DNA of 35,468 nt from Acrasis kona (Eukaryota; Heterolobosea; Eutetramitea; Acrasida; Acrasidae), in the NCBI GenBank assembly GCA_026419775.2, contig JAOPGA020000127.1, forward strand, positions 1 to 35,468, given 5' to 3'. Below are positions 20,536 to 29,715 of this stretch, in pieces. The notes under the pieces are model-generated. The model was given only the letters and a program-made list of their open reading frames with translations, made no database searches and had not been told where the DNA came from. Made by a program: the position numbers and the translations under genes. How positions within the stretch are numbered: the stretch's first letter is position 1; every line of letters begins with the position of its first letter.

Positions 20536-21698
20536 ATGAGTGGCAACAACAGAACGAGAGCGAAAATTGATGATGATTTGATATCTCAAGCTAGCTCTGA
20601 ATATAGTGCATTTAGTAATACAAGAGTAAGAGGCAATGCACCTGTCAAATTGTTTAATTTAAATAAAGTAAAACGTGAGCAGCACTTTTTAACACTACTC
20701 ATCAAATTGCATAGATGATGCCATAGATGCTGTTCTCTCTAAATCCCATTACTCGTCATCTTTTAAAAAGTATTTTGAAGCTTTCGCATTTGGAGATGAG
20801 GACTCCAAAGAAGCAAAACCTGTAAAGAGTAAAAGTCCTGACTCACAAGAAACAGGCGCAAAACTATTTAATAGATTATGCTGCCTTACTTTCATATACA
20901 TCAGTTCGCTAATAAATTATGAAAAAGTCAGACTGTCTGCATCAATAAAGTAAACACTAGATCTAACATGCTATTCATAATGTAGAGAAGAGGATGATGA
21001 ATTTAACAAAGAAGAGGAACTCGAACAAGTACAGATTGCAAGACAAGAAACAATAGATCGTCTCACAGAATTTTCTTTTTGCTATTCACAAATTTTAAAA
21101 ACAAATACTTTTCGATCTGAGCACATTTTGAACTTTAGGGACACATTGAAGGAGGAAATGTTCTATGAAACCTTGTATAGGGTAGTTTCTTTAATTACAA
21201 CGTCCGAATTTGAAAACCAAAAACTACATCCCATCATCGATGCCGAAATTGCTCGTGTATTTAGAACAAAACACTTTGGAATGTCAGAGAGCGACAAAAA
21301 AGATTTAACATTCTTCATCAAGGGTGAGGATTTGTATCATTTAAAGCATCAGTTAGGCGTTAAAATACCGTAAGTATACTTTGTGAAGTTTGTACTAAAT
21401 TAAATAAAGATCCAAAATCAAAGCCAGAAGAAACATAAGTTCCGCCGTTAAAAGTAGATCTCCTCTTCTCTCATCGGTATTTCCATCATATAACAAAGCA
21501 ACCTACAATACAATGAGAGGAGTCGACAGGGGATTTGATGATTTGGGACTAGACATTCCTCCAGAAGTATTGTTCACTCCATCGCAAAAGCCACCATCTC
21601 CCTCTTCAAAAAATGGCAACAAGAGTGCAGAGCCTTCAGAAATGGGAAGCACAGAAACTCCAAAAATAAATCAAAGAAACACAAGCTCAAATCGGTAG
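20536..21698 (+). CDS. PPP1R36-like protein (candidate phosphatase-1 regulator)
   Basis: Four exons: 20536-20674, 20715-20949, 20986-21369 and 21410-21698. Introns of 40, 36 and 40 nt keep one frame; 348 aa. The central part, FCYSQILKT, FYETLYRVV, HPIIDAEIARVFRTKHFGMS and then RSPLLSSVFPS, resembles the PPP1R36 family (PF14895). That family occurs mostly in ciliated organisms, and in mammals is a testis protein binding phosphatase 1. The match is from memory of the family pattern, not a search. The N-terminus is basic with a Ser-rich stretch, and the last 70 residues are low-complexity. The first exon's donor was set at GTGAGC because the earlier GTAAAA gives an immediate stop. Tail-to-tail with the RhoGEF gene, 32 bp apart. 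Confidence 0.65.
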
Positions 21699-21730
21699 AT
21701 AAATTGTTTACTAAATATATGATACATGAG

Positions 21731-23137
21731 TTATTTGTTTGGGGATGTGGACGAACCGGGCGACATTGATCTTAAACCTCTTGTGTCGGCTGAATCTTCT
21801 ACTTTGGCATCTGATAGTATGGTGAGGACGATTGCAAATTTAGATTTGAAAGATTCTGCAAAGCTCTTCTTCTCTTTTATAAATTGTAAGGGTCTCCTAG
21901 ATATGAATTGACTGATGCCCTCTGTTCTGACTGCTCTCAATGTATTTTCAAAAAGAGTCAACCAATGCTGTTTAATTTCAAATGTCTCATAATTTAACTC
22001 AAGACTAGAGTTTTTGCACGACAACCATATGGAACACTTTGAGCCACCACCTATGCTCACTTTTAATAATTCATAATGGAAGGTTTGCTTCTCGTTTCGG
22101 AAGAATACGACGTCACTAAACAGAATCAATTCGTAAGTTCTATTATCAATGAAGACATTTCCCTCCGCGACCAATTGTCGGTTGGGATCGGATAGATTTT
22201 TTACTTTTAATAGTTTTGAATAGTGCTTCATTTTCTTTTCATTGTTGACGTCTCTAACTTTCTCATTGTGGTAGTCGGCCAGGTGGGATATGGTTTCCAA
22301 CGCTTCAAACAAGACATCGTATTCACCGTGTGAAGTGTCTGTTTTACTGAGTAACTTCTCTAAAAGTAATTTATGGCGCATCACACGTTGCACGGGCATT
22401 ATAAGCAACGAACAAATGTCTTGACCACCATTTAACTTTTTTCTACGGGCAAGCCAGTGCGCAAACCTCAAATTAGTTTCTCTGTGCTCTCTGATTAGAT
22501 CACTACATTTCTCATACTCTACCATGTACTCTGAATATTTGCTAAAGTAGTCCGCAAAATGCAGGAAAATGTCACCAATCATCATGAAGTAGTAATCTTC
22601 ACTAGTATACATTTGTATCCTCTCGTCCAATTTGTTGAGGAATTTCATGTCCGTCTCTAAAATCTCGGAGAATACATCAGGAAACATTTTACTGCAAGTC
22701 ATTTGATCAACAAATGGTTTGTCAAAGTTGTTCTTCTTCATGTTATCGATTCCGTAAACCATAGGGTAATAAAAGTACTTTTGGATGTCCATCAGGAATT
22801 TAACGTAGTTTCTCTGGCTTGCCACAATCTCCATCAGGACTGATACTCTTTCTTTGGTGTCGGGGTATTGCTTACTAAAGTGATGTATAGATTTTAATGG
22901 GAACCTTCTTTTATGACTTCTGTTTAGGTAGGAGATGATCTTTTCATCTAGGTACACCATCTTACCGCACATGATCGTGTTCCTGTCCTTACTTAGAATG
23001 TTGTTAACTGCCCTGGTTTTGATGATGGGTGCCTGATCTGTGGCATCGTCGGTAAAGGTAAAAGAGGAGTCAAGCCAGCACTTTTGAGTGGGCATGGTAG
23101 GGGAGCTCATGCTCCTAGTAGGGGACAGAGAAAGCAT
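21731..23137 (-). CDS. DH-PH Rho guanine nucleotide exchange factor
   Basis: Single exon, 468 aa. The DH domain covers roughly residues 95-285: the first helix RVSVLMEIVASQRNYVKFL, the middle with DIFLHF and YSEYM, and the signature helix LLIMPVQRVMRHKLLLEKLL (CR3). A PH domain follows at about 300-415: VAEGNVFIDNRTYELILFSD, then the C-terminal helix KQHWLTLFENTL. This pair activates Rho/Rac GTPases and places the protein in actin control, fitting an amoeboid or phagocytic cell. The N-terminus is Ser/Pro-rich. The chosen ATG is the first in frame. A TCACAG acceptor lies just upstream at about 23146, so a further 5' exon is possible. Confidence 0.88.
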   Translation of the reverse strand: MLSLSPTRSMSSPTMPTQKCWLDSSFTFTDDATDQAPIIKTRAVNNILSKDRNTIMCGKMVYLDEKIISYLNRSHKRRFPLKSIHHFSKQYPDTKERVSVLMEIVASQRNYVKFLMDIQKYFYYPMVYGIDNMKKNNFDKPFVDQMTCSKMFPDVFSEILETDMKFLNKLDERIQMYTSEDYYFMMIGDIFLHFADYFSKYSEYMVEYEKCSDLIREHRETNLRFAHWLARRKKLNGGQDICSLLIMPVQRVMRHKLLLEKLLSKTDTSHGEYDVLFEALETISHLADYHNEKVRDVNNEKKMKHYSKLLKVKNLSDPNRQLVAEGNVFIDNRTYELILFSDVVFFRNEKQTFHYELLKVSIGGGSKCSIWLSCKNSSLELNYETFEIKQHWLTLFENTLRAVRTEGISQFISRRPLQFIKEKKSFAESFKSKFAIVLTILSDAKVEDSADTRGLRSMSPGSSTSPNK

Positions 23138-23772
23138 GTGAATCCTGTGATGATGCACCCAACTATTTGTGACTTTGATTGATGAATTTCTAAAAGTTCA
23201 ACAACTGGACTGTAACTGACTCCAAATTTGGTATCTGTTTATGTTACAACGTAATGAAAAATGTCAGCCACTTTGGTTTCAGACATCTTTTAGAGGTGTA
23301 TTTTTGTTTGGTAGATGCCTACAATTTCAGCAAGTTCATTGTGATTACCATGTTAGTCTCAGATGATTCATTTGAACGAATCACTTCAAATGAGGTTGAC
23401 TGCTTAGTGAAATTGATTGACTATTAATAAAGAACTATTCGCTTTGACTGTGCTGAATAATTAATTACAAATCAATACAGCCTGCTTTTTGGTATACCGA
23501 ACATACCAATGAAACAGTATCAAAAAGGAAAAGATAACGTCGGAGAATGGGATGGTCGGGTAGGTAACGTTGTAGTCTTTTTGACATGTGAGTGGTAGTG
23601 AGTGCTTTTCTACAATGTGTTCGCGACTGGGTGATACTGTTTCATTCAAGTTCGCACATACAAGAAAAGAGATCAAGTATTCAATTCAACAAAAACGAGG
23701 TGGCAATAGAGAAAATGGAACACTCACAAAAGAACTAGTACTCGAATAAAACAAAATCAATTTTATTTACAT
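23138..23772. other. Intergenic region between RhoGEF and the tetraspan-like gene
   Basis: About 630 bp. A 71-aa minus-strand ORF at 23461-23676 has one hydrophobic segment but no recognisable features, and I do not call it. A strong inverted repeat is listed separately. Confidence 0.4.
23368..23393. repeat. Perfect 9-bp inverted repeat
   Basis: TCATTTGAA (23368-23376) and TTCAAATGA (23385-23393) are separated by 8 nt. It lies about 240 bp upstream of the RhoGEF start. It could be a dimeric transcription-factor site or a hairpin. Confidence 0.55.
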
Positions 23773-24606
23773 TTATCTACGTGCTGCGATTTGTAACAAT
23801 CCGGCGATTAGGTACAATGCACCAGCAATGACCCACAAGACACCAGCTTCAGTTTGGAATGATCTGCTGAAGAAGGTATTAAGGAAACTAGTCCATGCGA
23901 TAGCACCAAGTAACAATAGAACTGAAGCGACAGTGTACATAACTGTGGCAATACCGTTTAGATACAAACTTGAGATTAAACTCTTTGGTGCGACTTCGAA
24001 GGTGGTAGCTCCGTTAGTGCGGTTAGTCAAGTTGTTCATGTACGTGTGGTACAAGTAGATGCCATCAACAATGCTGCCGTAGTTGCGGATAACGAAGTAG
24101 GCAAGGATTAAAGAGGAACCAATAATCCAAATGATGGTACCAGCGTTGAATGTATCAAATCTACCAGTGCCAGATAACCATAGTGCGGCACCAATAATCA
24201 TAAGGATGCTTCCTAAGAAGAAGGCGATGCTACCAAAAATGTTCAGGAAGTGATAAGGAGTTCTTGAGTTCTTGTTTCCTAGGTCAAATCCTCCAATGAA
24301 TGCAAATACTGATGCTAGTGTGAAAAATGAGAATGCAATGATCCAGAGGACTCCACTGGCGACGTAGTGATATCCGAAGTCTGCTAAACTGATAGCTGCA
24401 CCTACTAGTAGTAGAACGCCCCCAATGAACATGGACAGACCCATGAGGGCGCCCATGATTTGTGATAAAACTTGGGATTTTGCTTCGACTGGAGCTGCGT
24501 AAGCTGTTTGAGTTACTGTTGTTTGGGTGATTGTAGTGGAACCAGGTCCATCTAGAACTTTTGTTGGGACGGTTGTTGGTAGTAAAGTGTTTGCTGTTGA
24601 TGACAT
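23773..24606 (-). CDS. Multi-pass membrane protein, YrhK-like repeats (tentative)
   Basis: 277 aa, single exon. The first 45 residues are Thr-rich and soluble. After them come about seven hydrophobic segments in pairs separated by short loops. The paired unit (FGSIAFFLGSILMIIGAALW ... GTIIWIIGSSLILAYF) recalls the YrhK-like bundle seen in fungal and bacterial membrane proteins, and seems repeated about three times. Codon use is strongly biased (GCT, GGT and CC-rich choices on the coding strand), suggesting high expression. Function is unknown. Start chosen at ATG 24606; in-frame codons upstream have no ATG. AATAAA lies a few bases after the stop. Confidence 0.75.
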   Translation of the reverse strand: MSSTANTLLPTTVPTKVLDGPGSTTITQTTVTQTAYAAPVEAKSQVLSQIMGALMGLSMFIGGVLLLVGAAISLADFGYHYVASGVLWIIAFSFFTLASVFAFIGGFDLGNKNSRTPYHFLNIFGSIAFFLGSILMIIGAALWLSGTGRFDTFNAGTIIWIIGSSLILAYFVIRNYGSIVDGIYLYHTYMNNLTNRTNGATTFEVAPKSLISSLYLNGIATVMYTVASVLLLLGAIAWTSFLNTFFSRSFQTEAGVLWVIAGALYLIAGLLQIAARR

Positions 24607-25232
24607 GTTGTGTTTTTCTTTTGTTGTTTGTGACAAAGATGTTTCGATTCTTTAAATATGTCTCATTAGAGTTAAAAATACATCACTAAAAATAATTATT
24701 ACTAGTTTTGTACCAAGGGATAAAAGCGAAAAGTACAAATAAGTCTTTAATAATGTTAGGAGCAAAAATCTTAGATTTGATCGTGTAACACGCTCATAAA
24801 CTGCGTTTGTCATGGTTATAATCATCATTTTCTAACTCCAAGCATATGGACTTAGTTATAAATGGTGAAGATAAATTGTGAAGAACGTTGTGTCATAACA
24901 ACAATCGTTGTAACTAGATCGCACATCACAATCAGATGTATGCACGAAGTCCAATAAAGCATCCTTGTCGGCGATACTAAGATTTGTTAATAACCGTCCA
25001 TTGTTTATGTTTGCAATACGCCATACAAGCGAAGACTGAAGCTATCTATTTTGATGATCCATTATTGGACTATATTTGAAAAAATCTATGGGGCTCATTT
25101 GTCACTATCCAGTTCGGAGTTACTACGGACCGCATTCCTCCATTCCCCAGATATCTCTCTTTTTCAGGAGTTGTTTTTTTCAATTTTGCCGTTGTTTTTC
25201 ACAAAAGCATAAGGTCAACCTACAAGGAAAAG
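24607..25232. other. Divergent promoter region
   Basis: About 625 bp separating the starts of two membrane-protein genes. Only shadow ORFs were seen. It probably contains both promoters, and no clear motif was recognised. Confidence 0.4.
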
Positions 25233-26566
25233 ATGGCATTCGTAACAATTGGGGGTTTGATAACCCTCTTCTTGGCTGTTGCCATGTTGTTCACAGGGAC
25301 ACTAAACACCTTGTGTAAGTTTACATAATCTGATTTTGATTTTAACATTTAGTCACAAAATACCAGGATATGCGTGTAGTTAAGGGAGTTGGACATTTCC
25401 CACCATCACCATTCGAACATCCATTGTAAGCGCACACATTTTTCCATCAAGTCACACAATACAGCTTCCAAACAGCCTGCATGTTTGTTGGAGAATTCGC
25501 ATGCCTATTCATTTATCTATTAACAACAACCGCGCTATTCAAATCATGCAGCGCCGCCATCCAGTCGAAATTCGTGAAAAAGGTACCAGAGACTGAAGTT
25601 CTCGACGTCGTGACGACCACAACTTATGTAGGAGACGCAGCGGTATCAGAAACGACCGTACATAAAACAGATGAACGCATGTCACTTTTATTAAAAGAAC
25701 AAGAAACAAAAGAAAAGCAAGCAAGATACACTAATCCTCTATTGTTCGCCATTCCTTCCGTTTGTGACTTGTTGGGAACGACGCTCATGAACGTAGGTCT
25801 GTTCTACACCGACGCCAGCGTCTACCAAATGCTCAGAGGTATCTTGGTGGTGTTCAATGCCATCCTCGCCATCATCTTCCTCAAACAAAAATTATACCCC
25901 CATCACTTTATCGGAATCATCTTGATCGTGATCGGAACAGGATTGGTCGGTCTATCCAGTTACTTGTACAAATCAGACAGCAGCCATGCTGCCAGAAATC
26001 CAGTGTTAGGAAACGCATTGGTCATCGCCGCTCAATTAATCGCAGCCGTCATGATGATCACCGAAGAAAAAATCCTAACCAATTACCCCGCTCAACCACT
26101 ACAAGTCGTCGGATGGGAAGGATTCTGGGGATTAAGTTTCGTGAGCATCATGTTGTTCGTGTTGTACTGGATACCGGGAGGCGATGCTGGCCGTGTGGAA
26201 AATTCAGTACATGCATTCGCTCAATTAGGAAGAGATGGAAAACTTTTAACCGCCGTGTTGGGAAGCGTGTGCAGCATTGCATTCTTCAACTTTTTCGGAA
26301 TCAGCATCACTCAAAGAGTGAGCGCCACTACAAGAGCTGCCATTGACTCTTGTAGGACGTTTTTCATTTGGATGGTGAGTTTGGCCATCGGATGGGAGAA
26401 ATTTAATTTCCTCCAATTAGGTGGTTTTATTATTGTTGTGACTGGTACTTTCTTGTTTAACGAAGTGATTCGTATTCCCAAATATCATGCTTGGTATGAA
26501 GCAAAGAAGGCTGATGATGAGGAGAGGAAAGCCGAGAAGAAATTGTTGAAGAGGAGAAAAATATAA
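25233..26566 (+). CDS. SLC35F6-like transporter (drug/metabolite transporter superfamily)
   Basis: Three exons: 25233-25314, 25353-25425 and 25465-26566. Introns 38 and 39 nt; 418 aa. The splicing restores the family N-terminus: a TM helix ending TGTLNTL, a loop with KY, F-x-HP, FQTACMFVGEF, as in human SLC35F6 (SINTL, FQHPF, MFLGEF). Other shared points are PSVCDLLGTTLMNVGL, YQMLRGILVVF, EEKILTNY, SIAFFNFFGISIT and SATTRAAIDSCRT. About ten TM helices. In mammals it sits in lysosomal or mitochondrial membranes, substrate unsettled. Relative to animals there is an extra hydrophilic loop of about 40 residues, Thr/Glu/Lys-rich, after TM2. The C-terminal tail is very basic. AATAAA overlaps the stop by one base. 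An unresolved N at 26581 begins a poly-T run just downstream. Confidence 0.92.
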
Positions 26567-26725
26567 ATAAATTATTGTTANTTTTTTTTTCTATTTGTCG
26601 TTGGTGCGGTGGTGCAATTGGGACTTTGAATGATTATGATTGATTTTTGGTACGTACCAACCAACAAACAGTCGGTGTGTCAACTGAAAAAAGATTGTTT
26701 ACAAAATAATTTCCGTTATATTTTT

Positions 26726-29114
26726 ATGAGCGAGTTGTTGAAGCAGTCGTTTCGTCACAATACGTCCAACGTGAGGTTTTTGTACGAAAATTCAGTGACT
26801 TCTTCTGATGCGGATGAAAGTACAACGAGCAGTTTATCTGTATTGATGGAGGGATATGGTAGTGCAGAAGAAAAGGCTCAAATTACTTCGAATACTTCTC
26901 CGTCCACAAAAAAGAGTGATTTATTGGGGGTATCTGGATATACTAGCAACCAAGAGCAAGACATTGAAGAAGTTAGCATAACAAGAAAAAGAGGATACAG
27001 CGACAATAGTGTAGTAAGTTCAAGATATGAATCAGAATCAGATATAGCAAGCGACCCAGCTGATTCCCCAAGACCCACAAAAGCCATCAAACAAGTATCC
27101 GCCATGGGAGAACAAGAATTCGACGAAGCCGTAGATAGATTAACAAATGTTTTAATGCGTGCTACTGATATAGATCAAAACAGAGTATCCACAAAATTAA
27201 TGCGAAACATGGAAAAAAATAAAAAGTACGGTGCTGAGACAAGCTTTCCTCTCACAAAAAGCTCAAGAGGATTCCGACAATTTATGGAGAGAAATTGGAT
27301 CCAAAGTGCAGCGCAGTTTAAAATCATTCACTACAAAGAGCCAACAAAGCGATGACGAACAAGAGGAGAGCTTAATAGCGTTGAATTTAATGAATAACGT
27401 CAACGAAGGAGCATCAGATCAACAAAACATCAGAGACGATCCAAGACTTCACGGCAGCAATTTAGTAGGATTTCTTTCGTCACATGCAATGGGACGTCGC
27501 GTATTCACCGAAAAGGATTGGAATAAATTAGTACAAAGATTGTGTCGTCCCTACGAGAGAAGAGAGAGGAAAGTAGAAGAGATTCAAGAGCAGAGAAGAA
27601 GAGAAGAAGAGGCCGAAAACACTTTTAAGCCTAGCATCAACAAAAAGTCCAAGGAGATGACTGAATCGCTTGGTACTTTAGAAAATCGTGTAGACGAATT
27701 CTTAAATGAGAAATTACAAAATATTGAAAAAAGGCGCCAGCAGATTGAATCAAAAGAACACGAAAAGTATACTTTCAAACCAAAGATTGAAAAAACATCA
27801 AAAGCTATAACTAGAGATGTCAACCAACTGTTATCATGGGAGGAGGAAAGAAGACAGAGGTTGGAGCGTGTAAGAGCTGAAAAGAAGCAAAACGAAATTG
27901 TGGGCTGCTCTTTTACACCAGTTTTGAGCTCGAGATCTAGAAAACTTATGCAGCGAAATCCTCCTGCTAAAAATGTTTACGACAGGAACTACGAATTTGA
28001 AGACATGAAAATACAAAAAAAGAAGGAAAAAATATTGCGCGAATATGAGGAGTCCACGTTCTCAACTACCCCAAGCATCACAGTGAAGGCGAGTATGTTA
28101 GAGAGGACCGAGCCTGTTGGTAACCGCTTGTATAGAATGGGAATGGAATCCATAGAAAGAAAGGTTAAAAAAATACAGCAGGCAAAGGGAATACCGGAAA
28201 GTCCCATACAGTCTCAATCCTTAGTTGCGGGTTATGGGAGCGATAGCAGTGAAGATGAGGTCGATTATCAGGGCGATGGGGAAGAACTATCTATTCCTCG
28301 ACCACTTTTGAAGAGACCTCCAAGCACAGCATCCATTTCCTCAAAATCTCCAATAGTACCATCATCAGCACCTCCAAAAAGCAGCATGCTTGAGGCCTTC
28401 TTTTCACAGCATCAAAGTAATTTGAATAAAGAGGGATATCAGCAGAATAGAGCAAATTCTCCAATACTTCGATTCTCAAACCGTACTGCTGATTCTAGGC
28501 TCAATGCAGACAAAACGCCGACACCCATGAGAGCAGCCTCGCCCATAACAATTTTGAGGCAGCAGCAATTGAAAAATCAACATCCAGTTCAAAAATTGGT
28601 TCCAGAAGAAATTCTCTCAAGACCCTCATCTGCTTCGTCGACTACAAACCAAACCGCAGCAGCACCAAATTCTTTGAACGAAGCGAGCCTTGACGAGATA
28701 ACAGATACCAGTGTCGATTATGTAGGCCTCCATAAGATGGTAATGGAATCTCCTGTTCATAATAGATATCCAAAGACACTTGAGACCATGAAGTTGTTCC
28801 GAGAGTACGTAGCAAAGCAACCAGAAGCAAAAGCTCCGCTCGTTGTAAATAAGGTTAGAAGTCCATCACCAGTCAAACAACAAGAAGAGCCAAGTGTTGG
28901 CTCATTCAAGTCATTTAAAGGTGTTGAAGGTGGTACGCAGGATGAACCAATATCCGGTATAGAGACGGGGGTATTAGGTGTCATGAATACTTCTTTAGAG
29001 GCGATAAAACGAATCTATAAATCATATGACCAAAGAAGAGAGATTATGAAAAAAGCAAAGTTATCAACACAGCCCCAAGAAAAAGACGCGACAAGCTCGC
29101 ACATTGTACAATAA
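26726..29114 (+). CDS. Coiled-coil protein with repeated F-x-P motifs, probable single-base frame shift
   Basis: Two overlapping frames make what reads as one protein of about 790 aa. The first ends at 27355, and the second becomes protein-like from about 27201. The join is at the A-runs 27213-27225. Removing one A gives a continuous charged helix, so a homopolymer error is likely; two genes is the alternative. The first part is acidic and Ser-rich. The middle is Glu/Arg/Lys coiled coil with the repeats TFKPSINKKS, YTFKPKIEKTS and CSFTPVLSSRS (F-x-P, then S). Such motifs are common in protist cytoskeletal and flagellar proteins. The tail is disordered, with Ser-Pro sites. An ATG at 26630 is in frame but starts hydrophobic AT-rich sequence. 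The stop sits in AATAAA. Confidence 0.7.
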
Positions 29115-29115
29115 A
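29110..29115 (+). promoter_or_regulatory. Poly(A) signal overlapping stop codon
   Basis: AATAAA spans the stop of the coiled-coil gene. The convergent neighbour's stop is only 10 bp further on. Confidence 0.55.
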
Positions 29116-29124
29116 AATATTTAA

Positions 29125-29607
29125 TTATAACAATTTGGCCTCCTTTGCATGTAGGAAGGACAAGAAGCCAGTCAATCCGGCAATCATTAACCATGAAAAT
29201 CCACCTCCACCAAAAACAAAAAGTAGAGATAGAACGGCAAAGAATCCGTGACTAATGGTCATGATGCGTAAAATGTCTTTTCCAGCCGCAATCCATCTTT
29301 TTCCAAGATACAAGAACATTGCCAAGACGGCAGCCGCCACTCCCGCAACCCTGATAAATTCATGTATAATCCTTACGCTGCTCTCCTCGTTGATGCCCCA
29401 ACCTCCAAAGAACATTCTAATTATACCAGGTGCCACCAAGGACAACACAAAAAAGGTCAACAATAATCCCACATTCACCACTCTCAACTCATCCTCCCTC
29501 AACGTCTTATTGGTCGCAACGTTACCGATCAAATTCTTCAGATCAGCAAACACATCCTCCACTTGCTTCTTGGCAAGATCAGCTTGATTTTTGACTTGTT
29601 CCGTCAT
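29125..29607 (-). CDS. Small four-pass membrane protein, unknown function
   Basis: 160 aa, single exon. The first 48 residues are an amphipathic, charged helix (KNQADLAKKQVEDVFADLK). Four hydrophobic segments follow: VGLLLTFFVLSLV, VAGVAAAVLAMFLYL, GFFAVLSLLFVFG and WLMIAGLTGFLSFL. The C-terminus, HAKEAKLL, is cytosolic-like. Strong codon bias suggests good expression. I recognise no family. The start is the ATG at 29607, close to the A/C-rich leader. Confidence 0.75.
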   Translation of the reverse strand: MTEQVKNQADLAKKQVEDVFADLKNLIGNVATNKTLREDELRVVNVGLLLTFFVLSLVAPGIIRMFFGGWGINEESSVRIIHEFIRVAGVAAAVLAMFLYLGKRWIAAGKDILRIMTISHGFFAVLSLLFVFGGGGFSWLMIAGLTGFLSFLHAKEAKLL

Positions 29608-29715
29608 GATTGAACAAAAACAAGTTGACAATAATTACAAAAAGAATATATCGTAACGAATGCACTTTATTCACTGCAATACACATAAAAAGAATATTTT
29701 ACAATTTTTTCAATT

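Noticed and set aside
23461-23676. 71-aa minus-strand ORF with a hydrophobic segment
   Set aside because: Sequence looks random and has no neighbouring exon or family pattern.
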